The translations under genes were made by a program, and so were the position numbers. From contig JAOVFP010000020.1 of NCBI GenBank assembly GCA_025738555.1, forward strand, positions 1,240,001-1,304,000: a stretch of DNA of 64,000 bases, written 5' to 3'. The stretch's first letter is position 1. Every line of letters starts with the position of its first letter. The notes beneath the pieces were generated by a model, which searched no databases, was not told the DNA's origin, and was given only the letters and a program-made list of their open reading frames with translations. The stretch comes from Cyathus striatus (taxonomy: Eukaryota > Basidiomycota > Agaricomycetes > Agaricales > Nidulariaceae). Below, piece after piece: positions 1-13,022 of this stretch.

Positions 1-486
1 CTCCGATGAGGTTCCGGGGTAATCATCACCATCATTTGTATCCTCGCCCACACTACCACTCCGTGAAGCTGCATTCAAACGGTATGAACGTAGTGCCTGT
101 GGGTCTCTACTGGGTCCTGGATCTCCGGGAAAGGAAACAGTAAATGGTTCCGACTCTGGCTGGGGAAAATTTGTGCTAAACCAATCCGTGAGAGGTTCTG
201 GGGTGATGTCAATGTCCAACTTCACTTGTGGTGACTCTGAGGGTATGGCAGAAATGGTAGAAGAACTCGCAGCGACCTCCGTAGGATCCTCTGGCTCGGC
301 ATGCTCCTGTGAATGATTGTAGTTTATGTCAATAACGTCGGGAGCCGCGTAAGGGTGTAATGAAGATGCTGAATGGGAATGTAGTCCACGACCTGCGAAC
401 GGTGACTTCACGGCGCTCTTTCCTTTCCACCTGGACCTATAGGGTTTAGGAAGAAATGATAAGACGGGCATATCGAAACTAGGCAT
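1..486 (-). CDS. 5' part of an unknown gene, continues off the window
   Basis: Reading the minus strand from an ATG at 486 (a second in-frame ATG lies at 471), the frame stays open to base 1, giving about 162 residues of a protein that continues outside the window. The start reads MPSFDMPVLSFLPKPYRSRW and is basic. The rest is rich in Ser, Pro, Glu and Asp with no recognisable fold, for example repeated Glu/Pro-rich stretches and the segment PEPLTDWFSTNFPQ. No intron is needed in the visible part. I do not recognise the family. The open frame, the acidic disordered composition and the plausible start support a real gene, but the true start could lie in an upstream exon. Confidence 0.55.
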   Translation of the reverse strand, partial: MPSFDMPVLSFLPKPYRSRWKGKSAVKSPFAGRGLHSHSASSLHPYAAPDVIDINYNHSQEHAEPEDPTEVAASSSTISAIPSESPQVKLDIDITPEPLTDWFSTNFPQPESEPFTVSFPGDPGPSRDPQALRSYRLNAASRSGSVGEDTNDGDDYPGTSSE

Positions 487-3400
487 GAGAATAGATTAAA
501 GAGCGAATAGCAAGAACAATAATAACAGAGCGAAAGCGAGAGGAAAAACGAAGACACGGTCAAGACAAGAAATGGGCAGAGGTTTGGAGTCTGACATGGA
601 TAGCAACGATGTCTACACAAGCATCATTCGTAGATGTTTGTTGCTGTTGCCGACGCCTATTGCACCGGTTTATCGGATGATTAAGGCTAAGATTAGATGG
701 ATGGCTGGGAGCTGAGAAACGCGCAGGCACCAGCCGACCGGTCACGAACGGAGCACCTTTGATGGACAGATGCTGACTTCGGCCACTCAATCTGCTCATC
801 CAGTGTTGCTTCCACCAACACTCAAGTACCGGTTTGCTGAATAATAGCAATGCTTTGTTCAGCCCTGTATTTAAGCAACTAACACACACCTATACACTGC
901 AGCAACATACGCAGCCACTGGTAGAATCCACAAATGCCAGAGCCACCAACCTTAACCGAAAATTGAAACAATCAAGGCGTGACGATCCTGGATGTCGTAG
1001 ACGTGTATCAGCGACTTGAATCGCTTGTGAGCCCCACTGTAGCCACAGAGCTGTTTATATCAACAGCGAGAGAAAAGCATCGAATTCAATAGAGAGTGAT
1101 TACTGGGACAAATGACGCGATAACAGCTAAAACAGTTAAGCGCAGTTCCAGGTTGGAATGCTGAAAAGGTCCTTGAAACCGGATTTGAATTTGAAATTTT
1201 GCATCAAACGTTTGCAAAGGCGCTTGTTCAAATGTTTGAAGAGTTGAAGCGTCGAGCTCGAAACACCGCCACTAGTCACATGTTTTCACTTTTTTCTTGA
1301 AAAGTCATGTCACTGAATTTTCAACCTGCTCTTTACGGGCTTCATGGATCCATGACTCCAGAGTCCATACGGCATCCCCTCGCTACTTACATGTCAGTTA
1401 ATAACTCTCTGGATTAACAAACCGTGCATCTCGATATATGAAGATGGATTACGAGAACTGCTCCAGCTCCAAACATCCCGCATTGCATGATGAACAGCTC
1501 TCGCTAGTCTAGATGGGTGATGGATGAGTCGATGACTTTCTACGCGGTGAATTGACTGGCAATGGGCATTGAGCACTTAGTATCGGTGGTGATCAAAATT
1601 TCTCTGCCGACTGACTATGACATATATACTTTAAGCCTGGGCATACTCTGGAACAGATAACTGCTTTCGAGGCCTGTACTACCGACGTTCGCAAATTGTG
1701 GTCATCATATCATATACCTATGTGTCCCATCCAATTCACATTCCACGAATAAGAGGGGCTAGATGGAGTCTTCACACAACCTTCACATCCGTATGGCCGC
1801 ATGACTTATGACCACGAAGGCGCGCTCGAGGTAAGTCACGAAAGTATGGTTGCATACTTATGCCTTAGTGTCAACGACAAAGGAATTTGTGATGATACAG
1901 GACTTGTTGGACGCGCAGAACTTAGGGGAATATGGATATGGGAACGATGCAAGGTACATCGTACATAGGTGAATAAATGCCATCCATTTTTAACATATGT
2001 AAGTACACAGGAGCTCACATTTGTTAATCTATCATTCGCCATCGCTCTTGCATCGCTCAGGGGTTTTCGGACATCTTAAATTGATGATAAGTTCGTAAAC
2101 TACGAGCCAATCACGACTTGACGTAGACATTCACTACACCAACTGTCGTTGAGCTACTTATCGTCCTTTTTAACCATTTCCTGTTTCCGGAAGCTGACGG
2201 GTTTCTCCGCCTCCTCACGTTTTGACGACCGTGAGAGTTTCACTGTTATGTTTGTTTTTATTTCATGGGTTAGTTTTGACATACAGTGGGTTGCAAACAG
2301 CGGAGCCTCTACGGACCCACTTCCTTGCTGCCGTTTCAACTGATTATTTCAGAGACTCTCCAACTTACAGTGCTACAAATCCTCCGTGACACCCTGTACG
2401 CTGTAGGGAATTTTGCGCGCTCTGCGTATGAAGCTGAGGCGACCGCAGCACGCCCTTTCACTTAGGCTTCTGCTTCTTACTGTCTCAATGATGTTACTTG
2501 TAGCTTAAATGGAGCGAGCAGCCGACTCTATGACCCTTAAAGAGCTGATAATTAGCATCTTCTAGCGATACTTACCTCACCGACTCGGAGTCTTCCTTTC
2601 AAACATACAAGTTTGCTTAAGAAGAATACTTGCTATGTCATATCTGACGCGCACCGGGAGTCCTAAACTGCGAACGCGTTCCAGGTAATATATGAAGAAA
2701 AGAAAGACGGTCAAGTTACTCCTCAAATGCTTGGTCCGAATTACGAAGCTAAGTTGCAAAGGATTCTTGTCCGATAATCCGAGGCCGTACGGTTATCGGA
2801 GCTAATCTGGTCCCAGATATCTTTCATCTTTTTTTCTTTGACACATTAACGTGAACCTTTCATGTGTTGTAGAAGTGTTCGCAAGTTTTCATTGACCAGA
2901 CTTGTGTTCTCAGACTGTTTTGCATATTAACTACTGCAATTCTGAAGTTGAAAAGCGTGGCACCGAGAGTATTGCAAGTCTGCAACTGATTCTTAATGAT
3001 ATGCTCACTTCTGTGTGATGCAGAATAATACTGCCAGTCCCACATTCATACTTCTAATTGTTTTTGTTATTAGGGGCAAAGTCGGAGAAGCAGATCATTT
3101 CCGCATTAAAATCGCAAAGACAAAAAAGTACATCAAGAAATCCTGTCATAACCATCACTACGGCAATTCAGCCATGAACTTAGTGAGTTCTTGAAGACTT
3201 GGAGTGTGAACATCAGGTGCATATCAGGACGGCTACTATGTACTTGTGAGAATCGTTATTAGTCTAATTCAAGGGGTTCATGAGTTTCATGCCCTCGAGT
3301 TTGACGCTACTGGGAATCCTGGCTTGAAAGCCGGAGAACACTGATCATCGATAATCATGTGAAGCGTATTCAAGTTCGACAGCTCAGATATGTAAACGAA

Positions 3401-5098
3401 GGACTCAACTGCACTATTTCTGTCGTTACCCCAATTTCCAAGCAAATTAAATCAAATTGGTAAGTTTTTTTGCGTTTACCGATACCGAAAGATCGCAAAG
3501 CAAAGAACAAACATGGCCATCGAAACTTCGGGCGTAGAAGTCTCAAAGTGGAGGACAAAATATTACCTTATTCTTGTATACGGTAACTATAATTGAAGGT
3601 ACATTAAAGGATTATGACTTATATATAAAGTATGGGAAGATATAAGCCATTGCAGAAGATATTTGTTCAGGCAGACTAAGTGGCAGTTACATACGCACTC
3701 AGGTGTACCTATGTACATGGTTGGCGCGCGTATCGGATACACCCTTCCGACGCATAATGAATTTTCTGATATATCCGTATCACAAGATCGCGTTCTTTAC
3801 AACATCAGCTCAACGGACTGAACTTTATTGAGGAAACGCCCAGAGACGCCCATCGGCATCGCAGTTGGAATTTTTTAAACAGCAGAAACTCAATCTAGAC
3901 GCTTTAGGGCCTATCGTCACTTGCGTATATGTAGGCGAATTGTAGAGGAACGGTGCGATACCTTTCCAGCGATTGTGGACCACCTTTAAAGTGAAAATAT
4001 CATCTGCGTCGAGTTCTTCCACTCCAAGAGCTAAGAACTGAGTAGTGAGTATTAGTGACGGACATGCCGCGCGCACAGGCACGCAAATTTGCTGGAAGAA
4101 CTTTCGGGGAATCATGTCAACAAGTTGAGCGTTACACCTTGTTACACACCAAAAACAAGAACAACAGATGACAAAGAAGGGTATTCTTTCCATCAGGCGG
4201 CCATCACAGAATTTGAGAAATTTAATTGTCTTCTCTCCGGGCCGTTGTGTGTGGCCATTTAGCGTTTGTAGCAGTCTAGGTTGTATTTTCAGAAATGGTT
4301 GGATTGGATACTTAGTCCCAAAAGTCCAAAAAATATGATGATTTGAGCGTCCTTAATACTCGAAATAATGGTATCTAGGTGAGGTTAGGACTACTTATAA
4401 GTTATGATTGCGACTTTTACTTACGACATACATTAATTGAACCAGCCGACAATATTGCATGGTAGATCGACTCGCATCTGGGTGTACGTGATGACGTGCG
4501 GGGCGCCCATAGTGCAAGTAATGGTGATTTGACCATTACTGCCTGATTATGGGCAAAAGCCGCCCTCTTAGGACCCACAGAAATTATTCGTTGCTACACC
4601 TGCGCCCATGCAAAGGCATCTGTAATCTCTGTGCTTACCTTGTTTCACCCCGTATTGTGGACCCGGCTTGTGGTCAGCCCTGATTAAAAGTTTGCAAGGT
4701 TTACCCTAGAACTCTACTGTTATTTGTACTGAATACTTATTACTACCGTTGAATATATACAGTGAATAGCAGCCACTTACTGGATGTTGGGGTAGGCGGA
4801 GGAATAGGGAACGATCAAGTGGTAGGGATGTGCCATAAATGGGAGGAAATGAATCGAGACGGGGAATGAGGATCTAGGTTTTGTAAAAATTACGAGGTAG
4901 GAAAGCAGGAAGCGGGTGCAGGGTCGATCTCGGGTATCTTTTAAAGCAGATCTGGGAAATGATCTTTTGATCTGGAGAGATTTGTAGTTTTCGTAAAAGT
5001 GTGGGACCAGAGAACCAGTGCACCCAATGCGCGAATTCGACGCAACACGTTTCGCGTTCTGCGCTCCTTTCTCTCACGACTATTTCGACAGAGACCAC
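487..5098. other. Long intergenic stretch without a convincing gene
   Basis: About 4.6 kb with stops in all frames at short intervals. The longest open stretch is 122 codons on the minus strand (3825-4193), starting at an ATG, with a hydrophobic Cys-rich beginning. It has no relatives I recognise and no supporting splice pattern. I see no transposon protein remnants, tRNA or long repeats. It may contain promoter sequence for the genes on both sides. Confidence 0.6.
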
Positions 5099-5175
5099 CA
5101 TCTCTCCTCTCTCCTCTCTCCTCTCTCAACCTCTCCTCCTCCTCGACCTCCTCCTCCCACCACCACCAACAACAT
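5099..5175 (+). repeat. CT-rich tract upstream of a start codon
   Basis: An almost pure pyrimidine run made of CTCTC and CTCCT units, about 200 bp before the ATG at 5368. Pyrimidine-rich tracts of this kind are common in core promoters and 5' leaders of filamentous fungi, so it probably marks the transcription start region of the downstream gene. A similar tract lies just upstream of the G-alpha gene (35265-35340). Confidence 0.5.
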
Positions 5176-5367
5176 CTCCCAGTCTTCCCCGCTTTCTTTC
5201 GGCGAAGAAGGGCTTGCTGGAAATTTCTTCGGCCTTTTATAAACTCCCGCTCCTGCCATCTTCCCCCATCCCACACTTTAATTCTATCATCGTCTCTGAC
5301 GTCCACTTTCTCTTTTCCTAGTCTTTCCTTTATCCCCTCTTCTACTCCTATTCTCGCGTCTCCTCTC

Positions 5368-8064
5368 ATGTCTACCCCACCCACGCGTCGCACACGCAAA
5401 ACAACCGATTTCACAGACTTCTTTCGTGCCGGCCATTCCTCAGCTCGCCAAGCGCAGAGCGATACCGAAAATTACTTTTCCTCTTCTACCTTGGATGTAC
5501 CAGGTGAGAGCTCATCAACGAAGAAGAAGACCAAGATCCCTTTTCTAGGGCGCACGAGGAAGAAGTCTACTCATTCAACGGCGTCCAGTCATGGCGCCCC
5601 CTGCGCCTCCCGTTCAGTTCGCGAGTCTGCAGACGTCTCCACCAGAACGCTTAGTACTGACCAGTAAGTGCCATTTAACATTATTATTTCTCTTTGGAGC
5701 AACATGCACGCTTTGCCGACGGATAACCATCGCTCTCGATGGCTTTGGAACAATTTATTTTCTGCCTATATTACTGATGCCGGTATGACCTTCATGCCGC
5801 TATTTGTATACACAAACTTTGTGCAGCCGGCAGAGAATCCTGATGCCAATGATGGATTAGCATGACACAATCCAGGCGTGCTTATTTTTATTTTTATGAA
5901 CTTGTACCTGACTGGAATAGTCTGCTAACGCAATTTTTGTCCCCCCCAGACGTCCCAATACTCTAAGAGAAGAGTCTGCTGCGGCTTCCCGTCTACCTCA
6001 AGTGACAGTGAAACCCCCTCCCGTCAAATCCGCTATTTCGCTGGGTTCCAAGTTTGCAGCCCATTTTACTCCCACAAAATCTCGTAAACCGCCTCCTTTA
6101 TCTGTAGCGAGATCTTCCCCTACGCCATCTATCCATACTGGAGGAACACTCTCCCCTCCATTCGCAAGTCCTCGTGCTGCCTCCTTCGATTCTGGCTCCT
6201 CGGGAACCAGCCAAAACCGGTCAACTACACCTAGACCAGCCCAACCATCCATTACCGTGTCCTTTTCTCCTGACAGTGTCGAGGAGTATAAGGACCTCTT
6301 TACACTTCCTAAAAATAAAACACCCACTACTTCCTCATCAATACCTCAGGCTTTATCAAAATCACCAAGTACACGTCGTCCGGAGGGCAATTCAGATGCC
6401 ACTCCCGATCGACACCCCCTCTGGACCCGCCGTTCCGATCGGCGGAATCCCATGATTCCCGGACCTCCCGTTCGCAAGGTTATCCTGGTGAGGAGAAACA
6501 ACTTACGTCGTCATTATCTAGACTGCGCCAGCCGTCCAATAACTCCTCGGTCAGCAAGCGCGCTGATCACTCTCCATTGGATAGAAGCAAGAGCATGGTT
6601 CATAGAAGGGAAGTCGGTATTCCCGGTATTGTCAGGCCCTCGGCCACACCGGCCCAACTGTACGCAACCGCTACCAGAACCCCCTTGCCAGTAGCAGAGC
6701 TTCAAGCGGCAAGTGCGAGACGTACGAGAACCGTGTCTGCTGTTGCAGAGCGCCGCAGTGGCCCCCCTACTATGCCGTTGCCCCTCCCACCGGCACCTGA
6801 CACTCCGCCCCCTTCTCCTCCTGTCAGCGTGCCTCCCTCGCCCCAGATAGCATTCCAGACGCCATCTACTGCCAATGCACCAAAGCCTCTTCTTCGGCCG
6901 AGAGCGAATACAATTTCTATTGTTTCCAATGGTCAGGGCGGCTTATCCAATGGGACTTCGGAAGCCACGTCAAGGCTTCAAAGCTTGATCAAGACCCAAC
7001 CGAAGGACTTTGACGTTCACTCGGCGACTCCGCAGCAGCTCAAGGCTGCACTAGTGGCGCGTAACCGACAGTATGACGAACTTTCTACTTACCTACTCAA
7101 GGTCACCGAGGCACATGACGCAGAGGTGGCTTCTCTGGAGAAGAAAGTCTACGCGTTGGAGAAGGAAGCCGCTCGCAAGGACAAAGAAATCAAAGGATTA
7201 ACTTGGCTGGTAAATAATCATCGTGAGCCTCCTGTTTCTAGCAGTGCCGCCACAGCCTCTCGCATTCGGTCAGGTTTGGAGTCAGATCAAGACTCTGCTG
7301 GCGCAAGTAGCCCATCTGGTGCATCCAGTAATATTCGTAGGTATCAGTATACCGACGACTCTGGTGCTGAGTCTCACGCAACTTCTGGTGCGGAGTCCCC
7401 AACGTCTGGAGCTGAGTCTCTGCCTTCTCTTCATGGAAAGAGGGTTAAACGGCCATTTACACTCGGAGAGTCCAGCTACAACCTTTATAGGGCTACGATG
7501 GGCAAACGGGCTACAGAGGCAAAGGTATCGAACGACCAGGCAACCACTGCGACGACTCCTAACAAACGGTCTTCTGCGGCTTCACTTTCTCCCTCCACGG
7601 CGTCGTCATCATCACTGCTGCCTTCCAGTCCGAGCTCGACGACAGTCTCATCGCTCTCAGCTATCCCAGAGACGACCTTGCGGTTCTCAGGGGATACAAG
7701 CGATAAGGGAGATCTTGGGTCTCGCGCCTCCAGCCGTATTTCGACATCTTCCACGATATCTTCTTCAAGTAGCAATTACGCCTCGAATCTAAAACGGAGC
7801 CGTCCGCCGTCGATTGCACAAGTTCTGGAGAAGTCTGAGAAGCTAGCTGTCATGGACGAAGTTCTCGAGTTACACCCCCTGGAATTGCCTGAAAACCGAA
7901 GCTTCATTTCCCAGCATACTCACACACCCTTCCACTTTTGTTCTCAGCATTTGTTCTTGTCTTTCGTTCCTAACCTCAACAAGGTTCCGCTTTCATTCTT
8001 AATTTATGCTATGCAGCTTACTATTCTTGCTATTCTATTTATACCTTCAGCTACTTTCAGCTGA
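5368..8064 (+). CDS. Ser/Pro-rich coiled-coil protein, function unknown
   Basis: The proposed start is the ATG at 5368, just after the CT-rich leader. Exon 1 ends at 5663 (donor GTAAGT) and the frame resumes after a CCCCCCCAG acceptor at 5949. The intron (286 bp) is long for this genome. The protein is low-complexity Ser/Pro/Thr-rich with basic patches, a proline-rich segment around 6775-6840, and a conserved-looking block at about 6985-7210 that contains a coiled coil (LKAALVARNRQYDELSTYLL onward). The reading frame changes from one register to another between about 6400 and 6530. A 44-nt intron (6488-6531) or a 110-nt intron (6286-6395) would each restore it, and an indel is also possible. 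The hydrophobic last 55 residues may be mis-spliced sequence. I do not recognise a function. Confidence 0.65.
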
Positions 8065-8531
8065 TAACTCATTTGCTGCTGGTATTTCCAGCATCGCTGG
8101 TTCTATCTTATTATATTTTCTCGGCTAGCTGAATAATCCCTCTGGCTGTTAATGGACTTGGCACGCATTCTCAAGGTTCTCGTCGCATACTCGCTGTAAC
8201 AATACATTACTTCGTAACTTCTGTTCTTCACCGGGAATTTTACTTCCTACTGCTTTTCGTGCCCGTTATACCTGCATTTGTACGATATCCTGCAGTGGAG
8301 CATCATGTTTGCTTTCAGGTTACCTGTCAATATATTTATTTCATTGCTACATCCCTCATAGTCCCTCATGAGCACCCGAATAATTATCTAATGACTTTTC
8401 GTTAGTGACGTCATATGTCGGCCTCACCACCGGAACATAGAGGCGAGAGTACTTGGTAGCGGCGGTCCGATTGCGCAAGCTACCCGGAATCTGAGTGAAT
8501 TTCCTGGACGTCGCTATAGCCACTGCATGAG
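8065..8531. other. Intergenic, convergent 3' ends
   Basis: Lies between two convergent genes. It presumably holds both 3' untranslated regions and polyadenylation signals. No coding potential is seen. Confidence 0.6.
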
Positions 8532-10895
8532 TCACCGAGTGAAGATGAACAGAAAGTACGAACCTCGCTCAACGACATCATGGAACTCAGAGAACCCTTT
8601 GTCATTCATGAAGTATGAATCACAACGGAGCATCTCGTAATCAGACCGCTGTAGAGGATCCCGGTGAAGAAGCTACAAAAATTGTCAAATTTCAATACAT
8701 GAATTCTCACCAAAAGTGTGCTATAAAATACTTACGCCACCGATCATCACCGCTGCTGGCCTTGACATGCCCTTCTGTCGAAGAGTCCTATACCCTCCAC
8801 TTTCCATTTGACCATAACAAAAGACCCTCACATCCTCTTTGCGGCAAAATAGGGTGTTCTGGTTAAATTCAGTGTCAGCAAAGTGAAGGTAGTCTAATAT
8901 ACAAATACATACCTGCATCTCCATCTCCCAAGCTATACAGCCTAGAGCCCACCAGTCAATCTCAGCCCCAAATCCACCACGACGGTAGCGGGAATTCAAA
9001 ATTTCGGGAGCCATATATGGCCAAGTTCCCACATAGCCACTTATGTACTGGAAATGAGGGCGAAGAGGACCAGATCTGGAACTAACATAGGACAATCCAA
9101 AGTCAGCAATGACTGCGTTGCCCTGGTTGTCCAGAAGAATATTTCCCGGTTTGAGATCGCAATGGATAACACCACAATTATGTAGAGCACGTATACCAGT
9201 GGCCTATAAAAAGATCAACTTTTGAGTTGAAGAAGACTGAAAGACTACGTTGGCTTACGATTTGTGCCAACCACCTCCTCTTATTGCGCCTCACAGACAT
9301 TACATGGTTCGGAATCACAACCGAGAAATCACATTGCAATAACGGCTATGAGTAACAAAAATTAGCATATGGACTTAGGATTCTATGGAAAGCACTAACG
9401 AAAGCGAAGAAGAAAGATCTATTTTCTTTATCCTCAAACGAACCCAGGAGTTGCATAAGCAAAGCAACACTATATACGTCCTCCCGCTCGGTGAACCTTT
9501 TATAAGCTTTAAGTTCGCTTAAAATGATCTCCCTACGATCCGAACTTGTAGCACCCTTTTTGTTAGGCAATACAGTTCGCCGATGTTGAATATTTTCCAA
9601 GTTAAGTCCAATTGCTCTACTACTACCATTTCTGCAACTGGGGTTTTCGCAATTTTACGTAACCTCTTGAAGGGCGCGACGACAAAAGAGCATTATAGCG
9701 AGGCGAGGAATAAGTGACTTTCTTGGGAGTAGAGTCATCGAAATCATCTTCGACACCGGGGACGGGTGCGAACTCGACCGGGGAAGAAGGTCTGTAAGGT
9801 TCGTACGCCTCTGAGCACATTGCTACACATTGTGCTCGCTCAATATCTGTTAGTTCACGCGTGGTGTCTTCAATGTCTTTAAGAACCATGCGTATGGGAG
9901 GCTTGTCCTTGACCTCCTTGTCTGATGAACTATTGCTCGAACCGAACGACCTGCGCTAAATGGAGGGGAGAATCATACTGAAGATCGAGCTATCACGGAG
10001 GAACTTCCTGAACTTCCTGAGTTTCCTGACAGTGCGTGACTGCAAGTGGGAGTGCTTGGAGGGGAGGACGTTTCCTTCGCGAGGAATGCTTTGAGGGTCT
10101 TCGACAGCCGACCAAGTTGACGTAGATACAAGCACGGTAGGTACTGTATTTAGAGTTGGGGGTAGGGATTCCGAAACTTTCAAATCGATTGTTCGAGGGT
10201 GGCTCCATGCCGGTTTTATAGATTCCACTGTTCCCAATGCCTTGAAACCAACATGAATAGGTCCTCAAAGCGCGCAAAGATTGTGTTACCACATTTGGTA
10301 AGTTGTGTTCCAAATTCGGGCAAGAAGATCATACGCCATGAAAGCAAAAAAAACAGAACGTGTTTACTGCGCCACCAATACAAAGGGCTAAACCACGCGA
10401 CTGGCAGTAAAGACTATATCGTCCGTGTTTTGCCCAACTTCAACGAAGCAACAAGCCAATCGTGTAGATGCTAGGACGAAAGAATACCACTGAATGGCGG
10501 TACGGATAGCACCATCGCCACAGTTGTGTAGTTTCAATGTCGCAAATGCCTTGAATTCCATGGGATAGAAGACCAGTGCCTCCAGAGGCTCCGTGACTCC
10601 CACGCCTCGGGTAAGAATGAGAGTACTTAGAGATTCCCTTTGTCCCCACATGTCCCCACCTTCAAAAGGCTGAATTCCGGGAAAATGGGAGAAAATGCCT
10701 TCTGTCGCCGCATTGTTTATCGCTTGGGCTGGTCAGCTGAACCAAGTCAGTGGCTATACGCAACGTAAAAGATCAAGAAGTAAATATGTATACCAGATAG
10801 GAGGTCGTTGAAGATGATACAGATTATGATATCCAGCTTAGGTGTATAATCGACATGGGAAGGGGGACGTAGGACAAAAGAGTCAAGACTCAGTA
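8532..10895 (-). CDS. AGC-like serine/threonine protein kinase with long N-terminal region
   Basis: The kinase domain is clear on the minus strand. The hinge region ends in PLLQCDFSVV, the catalytic loop reads HCDLKPGN (Arg of HRD replaced by Cys), then ADFG, GTWPYMAPEIL and EIDWWALGCIAWEME, which is AGC-like. C-lobe exons are 8532-8672, 8736-8858, 8913-9203, 9259-9345 and 9400 to about 9640, with donors and acceptors in phase. Upstream exons are visible: one ending near 9640 and starting at the acceptor at 9956, one covering about 9990-10254, one covering about 10440-10725 with a beta-rich pattern (EFKAFATLKLHNCGDG), and one starting at 10895. The first exon and start codon were not found. 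The frame breaks near 9640, and the usual N-lobe lysine position appears to hold Arg (HRRTVLPNKKG). The gene may therefore encode a divergent kinase or be slightly damaged. Confidence 0.7.
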
Positions 10896-11663
10896 CTACC
10901 GTTACTCAAGTACTTAGCATAGACGATAATGTCACGGTGAGAAGCGGGGTCACCAGATCAGGCCTAGGTGTCACGCGTCGTGACCAACCCCCTTCGTACT
11001 TTGCTTTATCCTGGCCAAATTCTGGCTGTACTTTTGTATCTTGAATATGTGCAACTCTCCCGTTACTCTCCCGGGCCCTCGTCCTTTATCGATTTTGCGC
11101 GTACATGTCTTTACTAGCCTCTAATAGGTCTACTTCAGAACTCAGAACTCCAGTGATACATGGTTCAGGCAAGACTCGGATTCCAGGTCAACCGTAGGAT
11201 GTGACGCGCCAGTTCTGTTCATTTCTCCAGGTGTCGTTCGTATAGCTCAGTATAGCTACTAAGCACTTTAGATCGCGTTACCCTAGACTGCCCCCTTCAT
11301 GCAATCCTCAGTAAACTGTAAAACATATGACGTGTTTTCAGTTTCGCTAGAATCATTATGAAGGTACCCAATGGCAATCACGGTTTCGTAAGAATGTCTG
11401 TCATGTTGGTTACCATGTTTCTAATGAATGGTAACACCTATCTAAGCAGGTTGCCGATATTAGATCTCATAATGTGTATACCTCAATACGGAAAATGTCT
11501 ATTGGAAGCAATAGCAATAAACAAGTAAATGAATACCATATAACGATCGCGATCCTTTTGTGTAGATCAAAAACTATTGGATCCCTCAAAATGCTGCTCG
11601 GTTCATGTCCGACTTTAGTGTCTTCCTTATCTCTGTGTTCCTTGAGATCTATACATTCATAAA
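10896..11663. other. Intergenic
   Basis: Contains the presumed promoter and any missing first exon of the kinase gene to the left, and the 3' side of the membrane protein gene to the right. No open frame worth calling. Confidence 0.5.
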
Positions 11664-13022
11664 TCATCCCCATACATCAGCGTCCACTTCTCTCGGACCA
11701 TTGGCATTACCCTGTGCGACGGCTTCCTGTCGTCCGGCGGTAGTTTCAGCATGTGATGGATGATGGTCATAGTCACTTGATGCTCCCTCTTCGTCGGGTG
11801 GCAGAACAATCCTTCCTGTTGGGCGGTAGAAACGGTGGAAGATGTACGATGTCACGAGCGCGAGTGGGTGAAGAATGGTAAACAATATTACTGTAATCTA
11901 TAGAAGGTTATGGATCTAGGTGATTTGACATGAAGAGGCAAAACATAACGCACGTATACCGGCCCTGGTTTAGGCCTCAAACTCCAGATACTGACGCAAA
12001 TCCAGGTAGCAGCGACACACCATACGATGTCCCTTCTCGTGAGTACGACGATCAACCCGAGTAGGTTAGTTCCAAATACGACTCCGAACCCGGGCCATAC
12101 ATGCCAGCCAGAATACGTCGGCGGAGGCCCGGGGACTGTAGGGGTGTAGGTCAAGCGCAAGGTTAGGCTACAATGAAGACATGATGCCGTCAAAGGCAAA
12201 TATATGGAGGTGTGAAAGAGGACTTACAAGAGGCTTAATGGGAATAGGATGTAAAGTGGGAGGATGAAAAAGAAACGAAGTGGGGCATGAATTAGGGCAG
12301 TATCGAAAGGTCGAGAAGAAACTGGAGGGTGGTATACAAGGAGTGCGATGTTGGAATATAACAAGAGGACCAAGAGGAGTCCTTGGAGGATTGTTGCGAA
12401 GAGGAACCATTCCATTACCTGTAGGGCGTTCAGCAATCAACGAATCTCAAGAAGCATAAATAACGAACCCATGCAATGGCCCATATAGCCATCAACAAAT
12501 TGGAGCATACCAAGGAAAAGCCTACTGCCTTTACAACTGTTCTCTATTTATGATGTCAACTTTTTAGCATTGAGGGTCTTTCTACGTTATGCTATTAAGA
12601 CCTCACCTTTGTCTCTGGCTTATTTACAAGAACTAGCAATATGCAGTATCCAACCTGGCCTACAAATATTGCAGCAATATATGTAGCTATTATCGAAGCT
12701 CGTGGTGTTATCGAAGTTGGATGAAGACGCGACACGCCGCCTGTTAGTTTGCCATACAGTCAGCTAAGAATAAGACGTTTGATGAAATGACTGACTGACC
12801 CAGAGACGGGTTGATAACCACAGCGCATATTATAACGGTAGTGATGTTAATTAACAAAGATAGTGGTGTGAGGACCTGTAATCTTTTAGAAATATTTCGC
12901 AGTCAACGCCTGCTCTCTCTTGAGAGTAAACCGCAGTGTAGAACTCACCGAACTAAAGAAAGGTAATCCCGGACGGCCGGGTGGCTCATATCAATGGGGA
13001 GCTCGTCCATGTTGGTGTTCAT
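11664..13022 (-). CDS. Multi-pass membrane protein, function unknown
   Basis: Seven exons on the minus strand join in phase: 12949-13022, 12800-12882, 12607-12740, 12469-12543, 12228-12418, 11960-12167 and 11664-11897, giving 332 residues. The protein has about seven hydrophobic segments, including TTVIICAVVINP, IIATYIAAIFVGQVGYCILL, ATILQGLLLVLLLYSNIALL and GTNLLGLIVVL. A short hydrophilic N-terminus and a soluble acidic C-terminal tail (after RIVLPPDEEG) flank them. The block WHVWPGFGVVFGTN followed by IVWCVAATWICVSIW recalls a family of uncharacterised fungal integral membrane proteins (I think DUF1774, from memory). No catalytic residues stand out. Start chosen at the ATG at 13022, which gives a short exon with a good GTGAGT donor. 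Confidence 0.8.

Noticed and set aside
3825..4193. 122-codon minus-strand frame with a hydrophobic beginning, possible small secreted protein
   Set aside because: No family resemblance, no neighbouring exon or promoter sign; kept only as a candidate inside the intergenic note.
11230..11300. tRNA-like A-box sequence (TATAGCTCAGT)
   Set aside because: No matching B box or cloverleaf could be drawn.
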